Source of the DNA: an uncultured Eubacteriales bacterium
GTDB taxonomy: Bacteria; Bacillota; Clostridia; Oscillospirales; Oscillospiraceae
Reading direction: 5' to 3'
DNA length: 5,449 nt
Assembly (NCBI GenBank): GCA_902475855.1
Contig: CABSBF010000093.1
Coordinates: 1-5,449, forward strand
Shown here: positions 1-4,660 of the stretch, one piece after another
How positions within the stretch are numbered: the first letter of the stretch is position 1
Layout: each line of letters begins with the position of its first letter
Program-made: the position numbers and the translations under genes
Notes under the pieces: model-generated
Told to the model about the DNA's origin: nothing
The model's database searches: none
Seen by the model: only the letters and a program-made list of their open reading frames with translations

Positions 1-86
1 GAGAGCGTCATCTCGTCGTTGAATTCCTTATCGGTGATATCCTTGAGGTCAACGAATTCGTTGAGCCAATTTCTGCTTAAAATCAT
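1..86 (-). CDS. pheT: Phenylalanyl-tRNA synthetase beta subunit, N-terminal fragment
   Basis: Only the first 28 codons are inside the window; the gene continues beyond base 1. The visible protein begins MILSRNWLNEFVDL, the usual N-terminus of bacterial PheT. PheT is the large beta subunit of the alpha2-beta2 phenylalanyl-tRNA synthetase; in the family it carries the editing domain and the tRNA anticodon-binding domain. The start is the ATG at 86-84, preceded by a strong ribosome site (AAGGAGG, complement of 97-103). It follows the pheS stop codon by only 20 bases in the same direction, so the two genes form a pheST operon and share the T-box leader further upstream. The identification rests on the N-terminal sequence and on the position directly behind pheS. 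Confidence 0.93.
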   Translation of the reverse strand, partial: MILSRNWLNEFVDLKDITDKEFNDEMTL

Positions 87-106
87 TCTTTTCAGTCCTC
101 CTTATT

Positions 107-1132
107 TTAGAACTGTTCGAGGAAGCGGACATCGTTTTCGAAGATCAGGCGCAGGTCGCTGATCTTGAAGTGGCCGAGCGCCAGACGCTCAAGGCCCATA
201 CCGAAGGCCCAGCCGGAATAGACCGTGGAGTCGATGCCGCAGCCCTCGAGCACCTTCGGGTGGATCATGCCGGCGCCGAGCACCTCGATCCAGCCCTCGC
301 CCTTGCAGGTGGGGCAGCCCGCGCCGTGGCACTTGTGGCACTGGATGTCCATTTCGCAGCTCGGCTCGGTGAACGGGAAGTGATGGGGGCGGAAGCGCGT
401 GACCGTGTGCTCGCCGTAGAGCTGGCGCACGACCTCGTTGAGCGTGCCCTTGAGGTCCGCCATCGTAATGCCCTTGTCGATGGCCATGCCCTCGATCTGG
501 TGGAACATGGGCGAGTGCGTGGCGTCGACCTCGTCCTTGCGGTACACGCGGCCGGGGGCGAGGATGCGGATGGGCAACTCGCGCGTTTCCATCGCGTGGA
601 TCTGCATGGGAGAGGTCTGCGTGCGCAGCAGGATCGAGCTGTCCTCGGTGAAGTAGAACGTGTCGCTCCACTCGCGGGCGGGATGGCCCTCCTCGACGTT
701 GAGCTTCGTGAAGTTGTACTCGGCAAGTTCGACCTCGCGGTCCTCGAGAATTTCAAAGCCCATGCCGACGAAGATGTCCTTGATCTCGTCGAGCACCTGA
801 TACATCGGGTGCTTCACGCCGATCTTTTCCTGCTTGCCGGGGATGGTCACGTCCACGGCCTCGCTCTTGAGCTTGCACTCCATGGCCTTGTCGGCAAGCT
901 CGCCCGCCATTTCCTCAATGCCCGCTTCCAGCTTGGCGCGCACCTCGTTGGCAAGCTGCCCGATCACGGGGCGCTCTTCAGTGCTGAGCTTTCCCATCTG
1001 CTTCAAAACGGCGGTCAGCTCGCCCTTTTTGCCAAGGTAACGGACGCGCAGCGCATCGAGTTCCTCCGCCGTGGCGGCAGCAGCGATCGCTTCGAGCGCC
1101 GCTTTGCGGATCGCTTCCAGTTGCTGTTTCAT
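107..1132 (-). CDS. pheS: Phenylalanyl-tRNA synthetase alpha subunit
   Basis: This encodes a 341-residue cytoplasmic class II aminoacyl-tRNA synthetase subunit, the normal length for bacterial PheS. It holds the site that activates phenylalanine with ATP and charges tRNA-Phe. The first ~90 residues form the helical coiled-coil tRNA-binding arm. The catalytic core follows, with DTFYF at 157-161, class II motif 2 around RVYRKDEVDATHSPMFHQ (195-212) and motif 3 GWAFGMGLERLALG (307-320). Ala309 in GWAFGMG matches the Ala that limits amino-acid pocket size in E. coli PheS (A294). Four cysteines (C265, C268, C273, C276) form two CxxC pairs in an insertion seen in many Firmicutes PheS proteins and could bind metal. 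The open frame runs 70 codons further upstream, through the T-box leader, but the ATG at 1132 is chosen because MKQQLEAI fits the family N-terminus and AAAGGAGA lies about 8 bases before it. Confidence 0.97.
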   Translation of the reverse strand: MKQQLEAIRKAALEAIAAAATAEELDALRVRYLGKKGELTAVLKQMGKLSTEERPVIGQLANEVRAKLEAGIEEMAGELADKAMECKLKSEAVDVTIPGKQEKIGVKHPMYQVLDEIKDIFVGMGFEILEDREVELAEYNFTKLNVEEGHPAREWSDTFYFTEDSSILLRTQTSPMQIHAMETRELPIRILAPGRVYRKDEVDATHSPMFHQIEGMAIDKGITMADLKGTLNEVVRQLYGEHTVTRFRPHHFPFTEPSCEMDIQCHKCHGAGCPTCKGEGWIEVLGAGMIHPKVLEGCGIDSTVYSGWAFGMGLERLALGHFKISDLRLIFENDVRFLEQF

Positions 1133-1188
1133 ATCATTTCTCCTTTTCAGGTAAAAATTTGCAAGGGTCTTTGATCGGCGGCAGGGAC

Positions 1189-1228
1189 AAAAAAATAGTC
1201 TCCCCTCCCGACATTCGGGACGAAAGAC
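1189..1228 (-). terminator. T-box regulated intrinsic terminator upstream of pheS
   Basis: The hairpin at 1198-1228 (read on the minus strand) has a GTCT...AGAC base and a TCCCG/CGGGA top with a five-base AATGT loop, followed by TATTTTTTT (1189-1197). The 5' arm overlaps the sequence just after the T-box core, as needed for mutually exclusive terminator and antiterminator folding. The middle of the stem contains G-T pairs and one mismatch. Confidence 0.92.
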
Positions 1229-1425
1229 TTCTTCCGCGGTACCACCCTGATTCGCGCCCGCAGGCGCGCGCTCTTTGCCCGTAACGGGGGCCGGCCGGCC
1301 GCGCATTTCCTCGCGGCTGCTCGGGGGCGAACCAAGCGACATCCCGCAGACCGGCTCCCAGCCGCCGACCGGTCCTCTCTTAGCGGAACAAACTCACTAT
1401 TTTCCCTTTCAAAGCATTTGCTCAA
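1189..1425 (-). ncRNA. T-box riboswitch (tRNA-Phe sensing leader of pheST)
   Basis: The minus strand carries the conserved T-box core GGGTGGTACCGCGG (complement of 1234-1247), the bulge sequence that pairs with the free CCA end of uncharged tRNA. Just upstream is the stem III hairpin CGCGCC-TGCG-GGCGCG (complement of 1253-1268), and downstream is the terminator. Distal stem I is visible as CCGC (1383-1386) pairing with GCGG (1344-1347), the AGAGAG bulge, and a 6-bp stem GACCGG/CCGGTC (1369-1374 with 1349-1354). A TTC at complement 1329-1331, followed by a purine on the 3' side of stem I, is a plausible Phe specifier codon, as expected upstream of pheS. In this family uncharged tRNA stabilises the antiterminator, so pheST is transcribed when charged tRNA-Phe is scarce. 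The 5' end is set from the promoter and is approximate. Confidence 0.95.
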
Positions 1426-1431
1426 CACAAG

Positions 1432-1460
1432 TTTATACCATAGAAAAAAGGAAGTTGCAA
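1432..1460 (-). promoter_or_regulatory. Promoter of the pheST T-box operon
   Basis: On the minus strand, a -35 box TTGCAA (1455-1460) is separated by exactly 17 bases from a -10 box TATAAA (1432-1437). Transcription would begin near 1425, just before T-box stem I. This is a close match to the vegetative sigma-A consensus. Confidence 0.82.
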
Positions 1461-1491
1461 GGGGGAATTTGCCCCTTTTCCGTTCTTTTCC

Positions 1492-1575
1492 GAAAAAGCG
1501 CGCGCAAAGGGGCGAAATCGCGAATATTTTCTCCATCCTTCTCCCATTTTCGCGCAAAATGCGGAAAAAGCGCGC
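1492..1575 (+). repeat. Pair of 12-bp direct repeats between the divergent promoters
   Basis: GAAAAAGCGCGC occurs at 1492-1503 and again at 1564-1575, with start points 72 bases apart. The second copy directly abuts the -35 box of the PspC-domain gene. The surrounding region is rich in GCG and A-runs, so a chance origin is possible. Otherwise the stretch between the pheST promoter and the PspC promoter (about 1461-1575) shows no gene. Confidence 0.45.
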
Positions 1576-1603
1576 TTTACAACGATGCAAAATGTGATAT
1601 ACT
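1576..1603 (+). promoter_or_regulatory. Promoter of the PspC-domain gene
   Basis: TTTACA (1576-1581), a 16-base spacer and TATACT (1598-1603), with a TG one base before the -10 box (extended -10). Transcription should start near 1610, giving a leader of about 50 bases before the PspC-domain gene. It is divergent from the pheST promoter, about 115 bases away. Confidence 0.75.
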
Positions 1604-1661
1604 GTATTTGTTATCTATTGACCCACCGTGGCTGCCTTGCAGCCGGAAAAGGAGAAACATC

Positions 1662-1862
1662 ATGGACGAAAAGAAACGTCTTTGCAAGTCCCGCAACAAC
1701 AAAAAGATCTGCGGCGTGTGCGCAGGCTTTGCCGATTATCTCAACCTTGACCCCACGCTCGTGCGCGTGCTCTGGGCTTTGCTGGCGGTCTTCGCGGGCA
1801 CTGGCATCCTTGCCTACTTCATCTGCGCGCTCGTCATGCCCGAGGGCGACACGGAGAACTGA
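1662..1862 (+). CDS. Small PspC-domain membrane protein
   Basis: This 66-residue protein consists almost entirely of one PspC domain. It has a basic N-terminus (KKRLCKSRNNKKICGVCAG), the family pattern of a GVCAGFADYL segment followed by DPTLVRVLWAL (31-41), and a hydrophobic segment at about 35-59 that should cross the membrane once, ending in MPEGDTEN. PspC domains occur in phage-shock and envelope-stress proteins; many Firmicutes carry short stand-alone versions whose exact job is unclear, so no gene symbol is given. The start ATG at 1662 has AAAAGGAG about 7 bases upstream and MDEKKRL is a typical beginning. Longer readings of the frame extend into the pheST leader and are rejected. The gene has its own promoter and is followed within 10 bases by the promoter of the phosphoribosyltransferase gene. 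Some read-through between the two is possible. Confidence 0.9.
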   Translation: MDEKKRLCKSRNNKKICGVCAGFADYLNLDPTLVRVLWALLAVFAGTGILAYFICALVMPEGDTEN

Positions 1863-1889
1863 GCGCTTGACAAGCGGCGCAAAAGCGCT
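1862..1889. repeat. Inverted repeat spanning the phosphoribosyltransferase promoter
   Basis: AGCGCTT (1862-1868) and AAGCGCT (1883-1889) are perfect inverted copies separated by 14 bases. One arm covers the start of the -35 box and the other ends on the first base of the -10 box. The arrangement suits a dimeric repressor site, though chance or a weak terminator hairpin for the preceding PspC-domain gene are alternatives. Confidence 0.45.
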
Positions 1890-1894
1890 ATACT
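1867..1894 (+). promoter_or_regulatory. Promoter of the phosphoribosyltransferase gene
   Basis: A perfect -35 box TTGACA (1867-1872), a 16-base spacer and TATACT (1889-1894). The start of transcription should lie near 1901. The promoter is embedded in an inverted repeat, listed separately. Confidence 0.82.
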
Positions 1895-1904
1895 GAGTTC
1901 TGTT

Positions 1905-1920
1905 TGCCGCACCTGCGGCA
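1905..1920 (+). promoter_or_regulatory. 5' leader hairpin of the phosphoribosyltransferase mRNA
   Basis: TGCCGC-ACCT-GCGGCA forms a 6-bp GC-rich stem at the very 5' end of the predicted transcript. It has no T-tract after it, so it is not a terminator; a 5' stabilising hairpin is the simplest reading. No purine riboswitch sequence was recognised in this leader. Confidence 0.45.
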
Positions 1921-1959
1921 GAAATTAAGATGCAAAAACGCGAAGGGAGCTTCCTTTTT

Positions 1960-2520
1960 ATGGCGACTTATCCGATGCACGTCGCGGGTCTTGACCGCGA
2001 CCTGCCCATCTGCAAGGTGACGGACGATCTTTATATCGGCGCGTTCATCATGTTTGGCGACGCGGAGCTGACCGTTTGCTGCGCGCAGGAGCTTTTGAAG
2101 CTCGCCACCGGGATCGACTATGACTATCTCTTCACTGCCGAGGCAAAGTCCATCCCCCTCATCCATGAGATGGCGCGCCAGAGCGGCGCGAAGAAGTATT
2201 TCATCGCGCGCAAGGGCCCCAAGGTCTATATGCCCGACCCCATTTCGGTCGATGACAAGTCCATCACCACCGTTGCCGAGCAGAAGCTCTTCCTTGGCTC
2301 GGACGATGCAGCCCTCATCCGCGGCAAGAAGGTCCTGCTCGTTGACGACGTGATCTCCACGGGCGGTTCGCTCAAGGCGATGGCGGCCCTCGTTGAAAAG
2401 GCGGGCGGTACGGTCGCAGGCCGCATGGCAGTGCTCGCCGAGGGCGGCGCCGCCGACCGCAAGGACATTCTGTTCCTTGAAAAGCTCCCCGTCTTCAATG
2501 CCGACGGCAGCGTAAAGTAA
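1960..2520 (+). CDS. Type I phosphoribosyltransferase, adenine/xanthine PRTase-like
   Basis: This 186-residue cytoplasmic enzyme belongs to the type I PRTase fold. The diagnostic PRPP-binding loop is VLLVDDVISTGGS at residues 125-137 (two acidic residues, then the T-G-G turn), preceded by the core strand DYLFTAEAKSIPLIHEMA (54-71). Members transfer a base to PRPP, and the sequence most resembles proteins annotated as adenine phosphoribosyltransferase in Clostridia. The base cannot be read from the sequence, so a purine salvage role is an inference and no symbol is assigned. The ATG at 1960 (MATYPMHV) is preferred, with AAGGGAG about 10 bases upstream. An in-frame ATG at 1930 would add ten residues but lacks a good ribosome site. 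The gene has its own promoter. No convincing terminator follows its TAA directly; the first hairpin with a T-tract lies about 100 bases downstream, inside the apparent mobile segment. Confidence 0.88.
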   Translation: MATYPMHVAGLDRDLPICKVTDDLYIGAFIMFGDAELTVCCAQELLKLATGIDYDYLFTAEAKSIPLIHEMARQSGAKKYFIARKGPKVYMPDPISVDDKSITTVAEQKLFLGSDDAALIRGKKVLLVDDVISTGGSLKAMAALVEKAGGTVAGRMAVLAEGGAADRKDILFLEKLPVFNADGSVK

Positions 2521-2603
2521 GGCAAAAAAATGGCAGATCCCCGAAGGAGTGTGTCGATAAAGAAGTCCCTTAAAAGCATTGAGAATACTAACTTTATTGA
2601 CAG

Positions 2604-2612
2604 ACGCCAAAA
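2604..2612 (+). repeat. Left copy of 9-bp direct repeat flanking the mobile segment
   Basis: ACGCCAAAA occurs here and again at 4661-4669 in the same orientation. The two copies bracket the repA-to-HTH block. A chance match of this length between two 100-base flanks is unlikely but not negligible, and the sequence is A-rich. Confidence 0.3.
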
Positions 2613-2623
2613 GTGACAGGTCG

Positions 2624-2661
2624 AAAAAGGACACTATCTGAAAAAGATGGTGTCCTTTTTT
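2624..2661 (+). terminator. Intrinsic terminator hairpin upstream of the repA remnant
   Basis: A 15-bp stem (2624-2638 with 2646-2660, one G-T pair) with loop TGAAAAA. A run of A begins the left arm and a run of T ends the right arm, so it could act in both directions. It lies 33 bases before the repA start codon. It would stop read-through from the phosphoribosyltransferase gene, or it may be the terminator of the gene that once preceded repA in the parent element. A role in controlling repA transcription is possible but not shown. Confidence 0.85.
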
Positions 2662-2693
2662 CATGCTCTTTTCTGGCTGTAAGGAGGAAAAAC

Positions 2694-3194
2694 ATGGCGG
2701 AGAATATGATATATGACTATTACTATGGAGACGAGAGCAGCCAATTTTCTTTTTATCGCATCCCCCGCCAGCTTATCACGGGGCAGCATTTCAAAAAAGT
2801 ATCCACTGATGCAAAGCTGCTATACGGCCTCCTGCTTGACCGAATGGGCTTATCTGCCCGGAATGGCTAGTATGATGACGCTGGCCGGGTCTATATTTTT
2901 TACACGCTGGATGAGATTCAGGAGGACTTGAGCTGCGGCCACGAAAAAGCTGTCAAGCTGCTGTCCGAACTGGACGCAGACAAAGGCTGTGGGCTGATCG
3001 AGCGCGTGAAACAAGGGCAAGGAAGGCCAGCAAAAATCTATGTCAAGCGCTTCACCACACGCCAGATAACCGCTGAATCCCTTGCGCCGCAGGAGCTTCC
3101 CAGACTTCCGAAAATTGGAAGTCAAGAAGTCGGAAAATCAGATGATACACGGCTACGCAAGATGCTCTACAAACGAGAGCAAACAGGATATTGA
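2694..3194 (+). pseudogene. repA: Broken replication initiator protein A (RepA) of an integrative element
   Basis: The frame starts at an ATG with an excellent ribosome site (AAGGAGG, 2681-2687) and begins MAENMIYDYYYGDESSQFSF, then FYRIPRQLITGQHFKKV, LLYGLLLDRMGLS, the classic N-terminus of ICE/plasmid RepA proteins (RepA_N, a winged-helix DNA-binding domain). After 58 residues it meets a TAG at 2868-2870. Beyond it, in the same frame, the family sequence resumes as YDDAGRVYIFYTLDEI, CGHEKAVKLLSELD and GLIERVKQGQGRPAKIYVK, so there is no frameshift. The family normally has Trp at the stop position (NGWYDD type), implying a single TGG to TAG change. The frame ends at 3194, but from about 3141 it is only an out-of-frame reading of the recombinase gene, so the usual longer C-terminal part is missing. 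It should not make functional initiator unless the amber codon is read through. Confidence 0.88.
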
Positions 3195-3729
3195 CCGCCA
3201 AGTGCGGGAGTTGAAGCAGGCGGGCGCAGAGAACATCTTTTTAGAATACGAGCACGGCGACGCCGTTGTGAAGTGTCAGTTATCCTCTCTTTTGGAACAG
3301 GCGCAGGCGGGCGATACGATCATCACATTGGAGGTTTCCAGACTTGCCAGAAGCACCAAGCAGTTGTGTGAGATTATCGAGGTCATACGCGCCAAGCGTC
3401 TGCGGTTGGTGATCGTCGGCAGTATCACCGTGGATTGCTCCAACGGGGAGATCGACCCAATGACAAATGCGTTCATTCAAATGTCGGGCGTGTTTGCGGA
3501 ATTGGAATTGCGTATCATTCGGGCGCGCGTGAAGTCGGGAATGGCAAACGCCAAGGCCAAGGGTGCAAGAATCGGAAAACCCACGCTGACCGCAGACGAC
3601 ATTCCGCCGATCTTCCTGCGGCATTATCCCGCGTATCGCAGTAAACAACTGAATTTGAGCGAGTTGGCAAGGGTATGCGATTTGAGCCGAACCACGGCTT
3701 ATAAATACATTGATCTTTTAGAACATTGA
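3142..3729 (+). CDS. Small serine recombinase (resolvase/invertase family)
   Basis: This 195-residue DNA recombinase has the size and layout of resolvases and invertases. The catalytic domain comes first, with YARCST at 5-10 giving nucleophile Ser9 and Arg7. The second active-site cluster is LEVSRLARS at 63-71 with Arg67 and Arg70. The long E-helix region follows (MTNAFIQMSGVFAELELRIIRARV, 107-130), then the GARIGKP linker and a Hin-like helix-turn-helix at about 170-194 (LSELARVCDLSRTTAYKYI). All key residues are intact. Such enzymes cut and rejoin DNA at short crossover sites to resolve cointegrates or invert segments. The ATG at 3142 (MIHGYARC) is the family start; the frame extends further upstream into repA but that part has no homology. 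Its ribosome site is weak (GTCGGA), and its first 53 bases overlap the repA frame. No obvious crossover site was identified nearby. Confidence 0.92.
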   Translation: MIHGYARCSTNESKQDIDRQVRELKQAGAENIFLEYEHGDAVVKCQLSSLLEQAQAGDTIITLEVSRLARSTKQLCEIIEVIRAKRLRLVIVGSITVDCSNGEIDPMTNAFIQMSGVFAELELRIIRARVKSGMANAKAKGARIGKPTLTADDIPPIFLRHYPAYRSKQLNLSELARVCDLSRTTAYKYIDLLEH

Positions 3730-3757
3730 GAGGGAACGGAAAACCGTTCCCTCTTTT
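3729..3757 (+). terminator. Terminator of the serine recombinase gene
   Basis: An 11-bp perfect stem AGAGGGAACGG/CCGTTCCCTCT (3729-3739 with 3744-3754) with an AAAA loop and TTTT after it. The last base of the TGA stop codon is the first base of the stem. Confidence 0.92.
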
Positions 3758-3809
3758 CAATATTACCGCTCTGTTGTCTGGCCTGATATTTTATTCAGTG
3801 AATGACATA

Positions 3810-4313
3810 TTACAAGCGATATGTGCCCTCGTAATCAACTGTTTTGATATAATATGCGTTTTTGAACTTTAGGTAGATTTGGTCTTCAATAGCGTGATCT
3901 TGCCTAGTTCCAACTTCATCAACAACCCCAACAAATTGAATACCATCGCATAGATTTAGGTTTGCCAAATCCTCAGAGGGAAGATATACCAGAAAGGCTA
4001 TATCGCAATTAAAGCCGTACCAATCATCGGAGTGTAAAAAAGTATGGCTATCTCCGTCGACTGTACGTGCGATGACCGAGCAATAATCTTCTTCAATGTC
4101 CAAAATGTGTCCTGTAATTCGAAGTGTTTTCCCTTCATAAGACTGTGCTCTTGCTTTATTTCCTGCGATATCTAAAGTAATTTCATCTGCTAAAAAGGTT
4201 TCAGCATTTTCCAGCATTTCTTCCTTGCTTTCTCCTTTTTGAGCATTGCCACCACAGGCACATAGGGACAGCACCATAATCAGGGATGAAAGCAATGCTA
4301 TAGTTCTTTTCAT
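3810..4313 (-). CDS. Putative OB-fold lipoprotein
   Basis: This 167-residue protein is predicted to be exported and lipid-anchored. The N-terminus MKRTIALLSSLIMVLSLCACGG has a basic start, a hydrophobic stretch (5-17) and a lipobox LCAC ending at Cys20, followed by a short polar linker. The rest (about 52-165) contains KARAQSYEGKTLRITGHILDIEEDY, a strand pattern typical of the tRNA_anti-like OB-fold found in small secreted proteins of Firmicutes, so an OB-fold is likely while the ligand is unknown. The ATG at 4313 is chosen over an upstream ATG at 4346 because GAAGGAGAG lies just before it and a proper signal peptide results; the longer form would include part of the operator palindrome. The gene is visibly AT-richer than pheS or the GGGtGRT gene, which suggests acquisition. 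It is transcribed divergently from the HTH gene across a gap of 99 bases packed with inverted repeats, pointing to local regulation. Confidence 0.82.
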   Translation of the reverse strand: MKRTIALLSSLIMVLSLCACGGNAQKGESKEEMLENAETFLADEITLDIAGNKARAQSYEGKTLRITGHILDIEEDYCSVIARTVDGDSHTFLHSDDWYGFNCDIAFLVYLPSEDLANLNLCDGIQFVGVVDEVGTRQDHAIEDQIYLKFKNAYYIKTVDYEGTYRL

Positions 4314-4336
4314 TTTCTTCTCTCCTTCAATGTTTT

Positions 4337-4358
4337 TATTAACCAATATTGGTTAATA
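4337..4358. promoter_or_regulatory. 22-bp perfect palindrome, probable operator of the lipoprotein gene
   Basis: Each half reads TATTAACCAAT and the two halves join without a spacer, making a perfect 22-bp palindrome. It begins two bases downstream of the lipoprotein -10 box and covers the predicted transcription start, an ideal position for a repressor. Its form resembles operators of TetR- or MarR-type dimers. No such regulator is in the window, so the binding protein is either the adjacent HTH protein or encoded elsewhere. Confidence 0.72.
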
Positions 4359-4360
4359 TC

Positions 4361-4389
4361 AATATACACCGTTTCCGATTAACATTCAA
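4361..4389 (-). promoter_or_regulatory. Promoter of the lipoprotein gene
   Basis: On the minus strand, a -35 box TTGAAT (4384-4389) is followed by a 17-base spacer and a -10 box TATATT (4361-4366). Transcription would start near 4354, inside the 22-bp palindrome. Confidence 0.75.
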
Positions 4390-4412
4390 GTAGGAAGTGA
4401 GGCTTGAATGTT
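4381..4412. repeat. 10-bp inverted repeat enclosing the HTH ribosome site
   Basis: AACATTCAAG (4381-4390) and CTTGAATGTT (4403-4412) are perfect inverted copies with a 12-base spacer. The left arm covers the -35 box of the lipoprotein promoter. The spacer carries the HTH gene's ribosome site (AGGAAGTGAGG), and the right arm ends directly before the HTH ATG at 4413. It could be a DNA operator, or an mRNA hairpin presenting the ribosome site in its loop. Confidence 0.7.
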
Positions 4413-4619
4413 ATGATCTCTTACGAAAACCTCTGGAATGTTATGAAAGAAAAAGGTGTTTCACAATATACACTGATTAAGAAATACGGCATTAGCCCCG
4501 CGCAGATTACAAGACTAAAGCGGAACGAAAGCGTCAGCACCCACACGATCGAAATGTTCTGTAAAATCCTTGACTGTAATGTTGGGGACATCATGGAGTA
4601 TATCAAAGACAGCGAATGA
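4413..4619 (+). CDS. Small Cro/C1-type helix-turn-helix regulator
   Basis: This 68-residue protein is one complete HTH domain of the Cro/C1 (Xre) class, the short type common in Firmicutes mobile elements. After MISYENLWNVMKEKGVS come helices matching QYTLIKKYGISPAQITRLKRNE (about 18-39), in which ISPAQITRL is the turn and recognition helix, then VSTHTIEMFCKILDCNVGDIMEYI (40-63), the usual C-terminal dimerisation part of this fold. It has no separate ligand domain. The ATG at 4413 is chosen because MISYENLW is the normal family beginning; a TTG at 4404, about six bases after AGGAAG, would add three residues and cannot be excluded. It is divergent from the lipoprotein gene and may regulate itself and that gene through the inverted repeats between them; this is an inference from position. 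It is followed at once by its own terminator. Confidence 0.88.
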   Translation: MISYENLWNVMKEKGVSQYTLIKKYGISPAQITRLKRNESVSTHTIEMFCKILDCNVGDIMEYIKDSE

Positions 4620-4640
4620 GGGCGGACAACCGCCCTTTTA
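4619..4640 (+). terminator. Terminator of the HTH regulator gene
   Basis: A 7-bp stem AGGGCGG/CCGCCCT (4619-4625 with 4630-4636) with an ACAA loop, followed by TTTTATATT. As with the recombinase gene, the stem begins on the last base of the TGA stop codon. Confidence 0.88.
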
Positions 4641-4660
4641 TATTGCCTTTTGATGCTACC

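Noticed and set aside
170..1174. Long open frame on the plus strand opposite pheS
   Set aside because: It is the antisense shadow of a GC-rich, codon-biased gene; it has no ribosome site and its composition is Ala/His/Leu-rich without any recognisable domain.
1133..1342. N-terminal extension of PheS by 70 codons
   Set aside because: This part is the T-box leader and terminator region; the family start is MKQQLEAI with a good ribosome site at 1132.
1461..1480. GGGG...CCCCTTTT terminator-like hairpin on the plus strand
   Set aside because: It lies directly behind the pheST promoter with no plus-strand gene before it, and the stem is short.
1941..1957. Possible small attenuator in the phosphoribosyltransferase leader (AAGG...CCTTTTT)
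   Set aside because: The stem is only four base pairs and overlaps the ribosome site; it is more likely just the Shine-Dalgarno region.
1888..2664. 258-codon minus-strand frame opposite the phosphoribosyltransferase gene
   Set aside because: The plus strand has an unmistakable PRPP-binding loop and a promoter; the reverse frame is a shadow without homology.
2928..3194. Separate gene starting at TTG 2928 after the RepA amber codon
   Set aside because: The AGGAGG at 2920-2925 is only two bases from the TTG, too close for normal initiation, and the sequence is plainly the middle of RepA.
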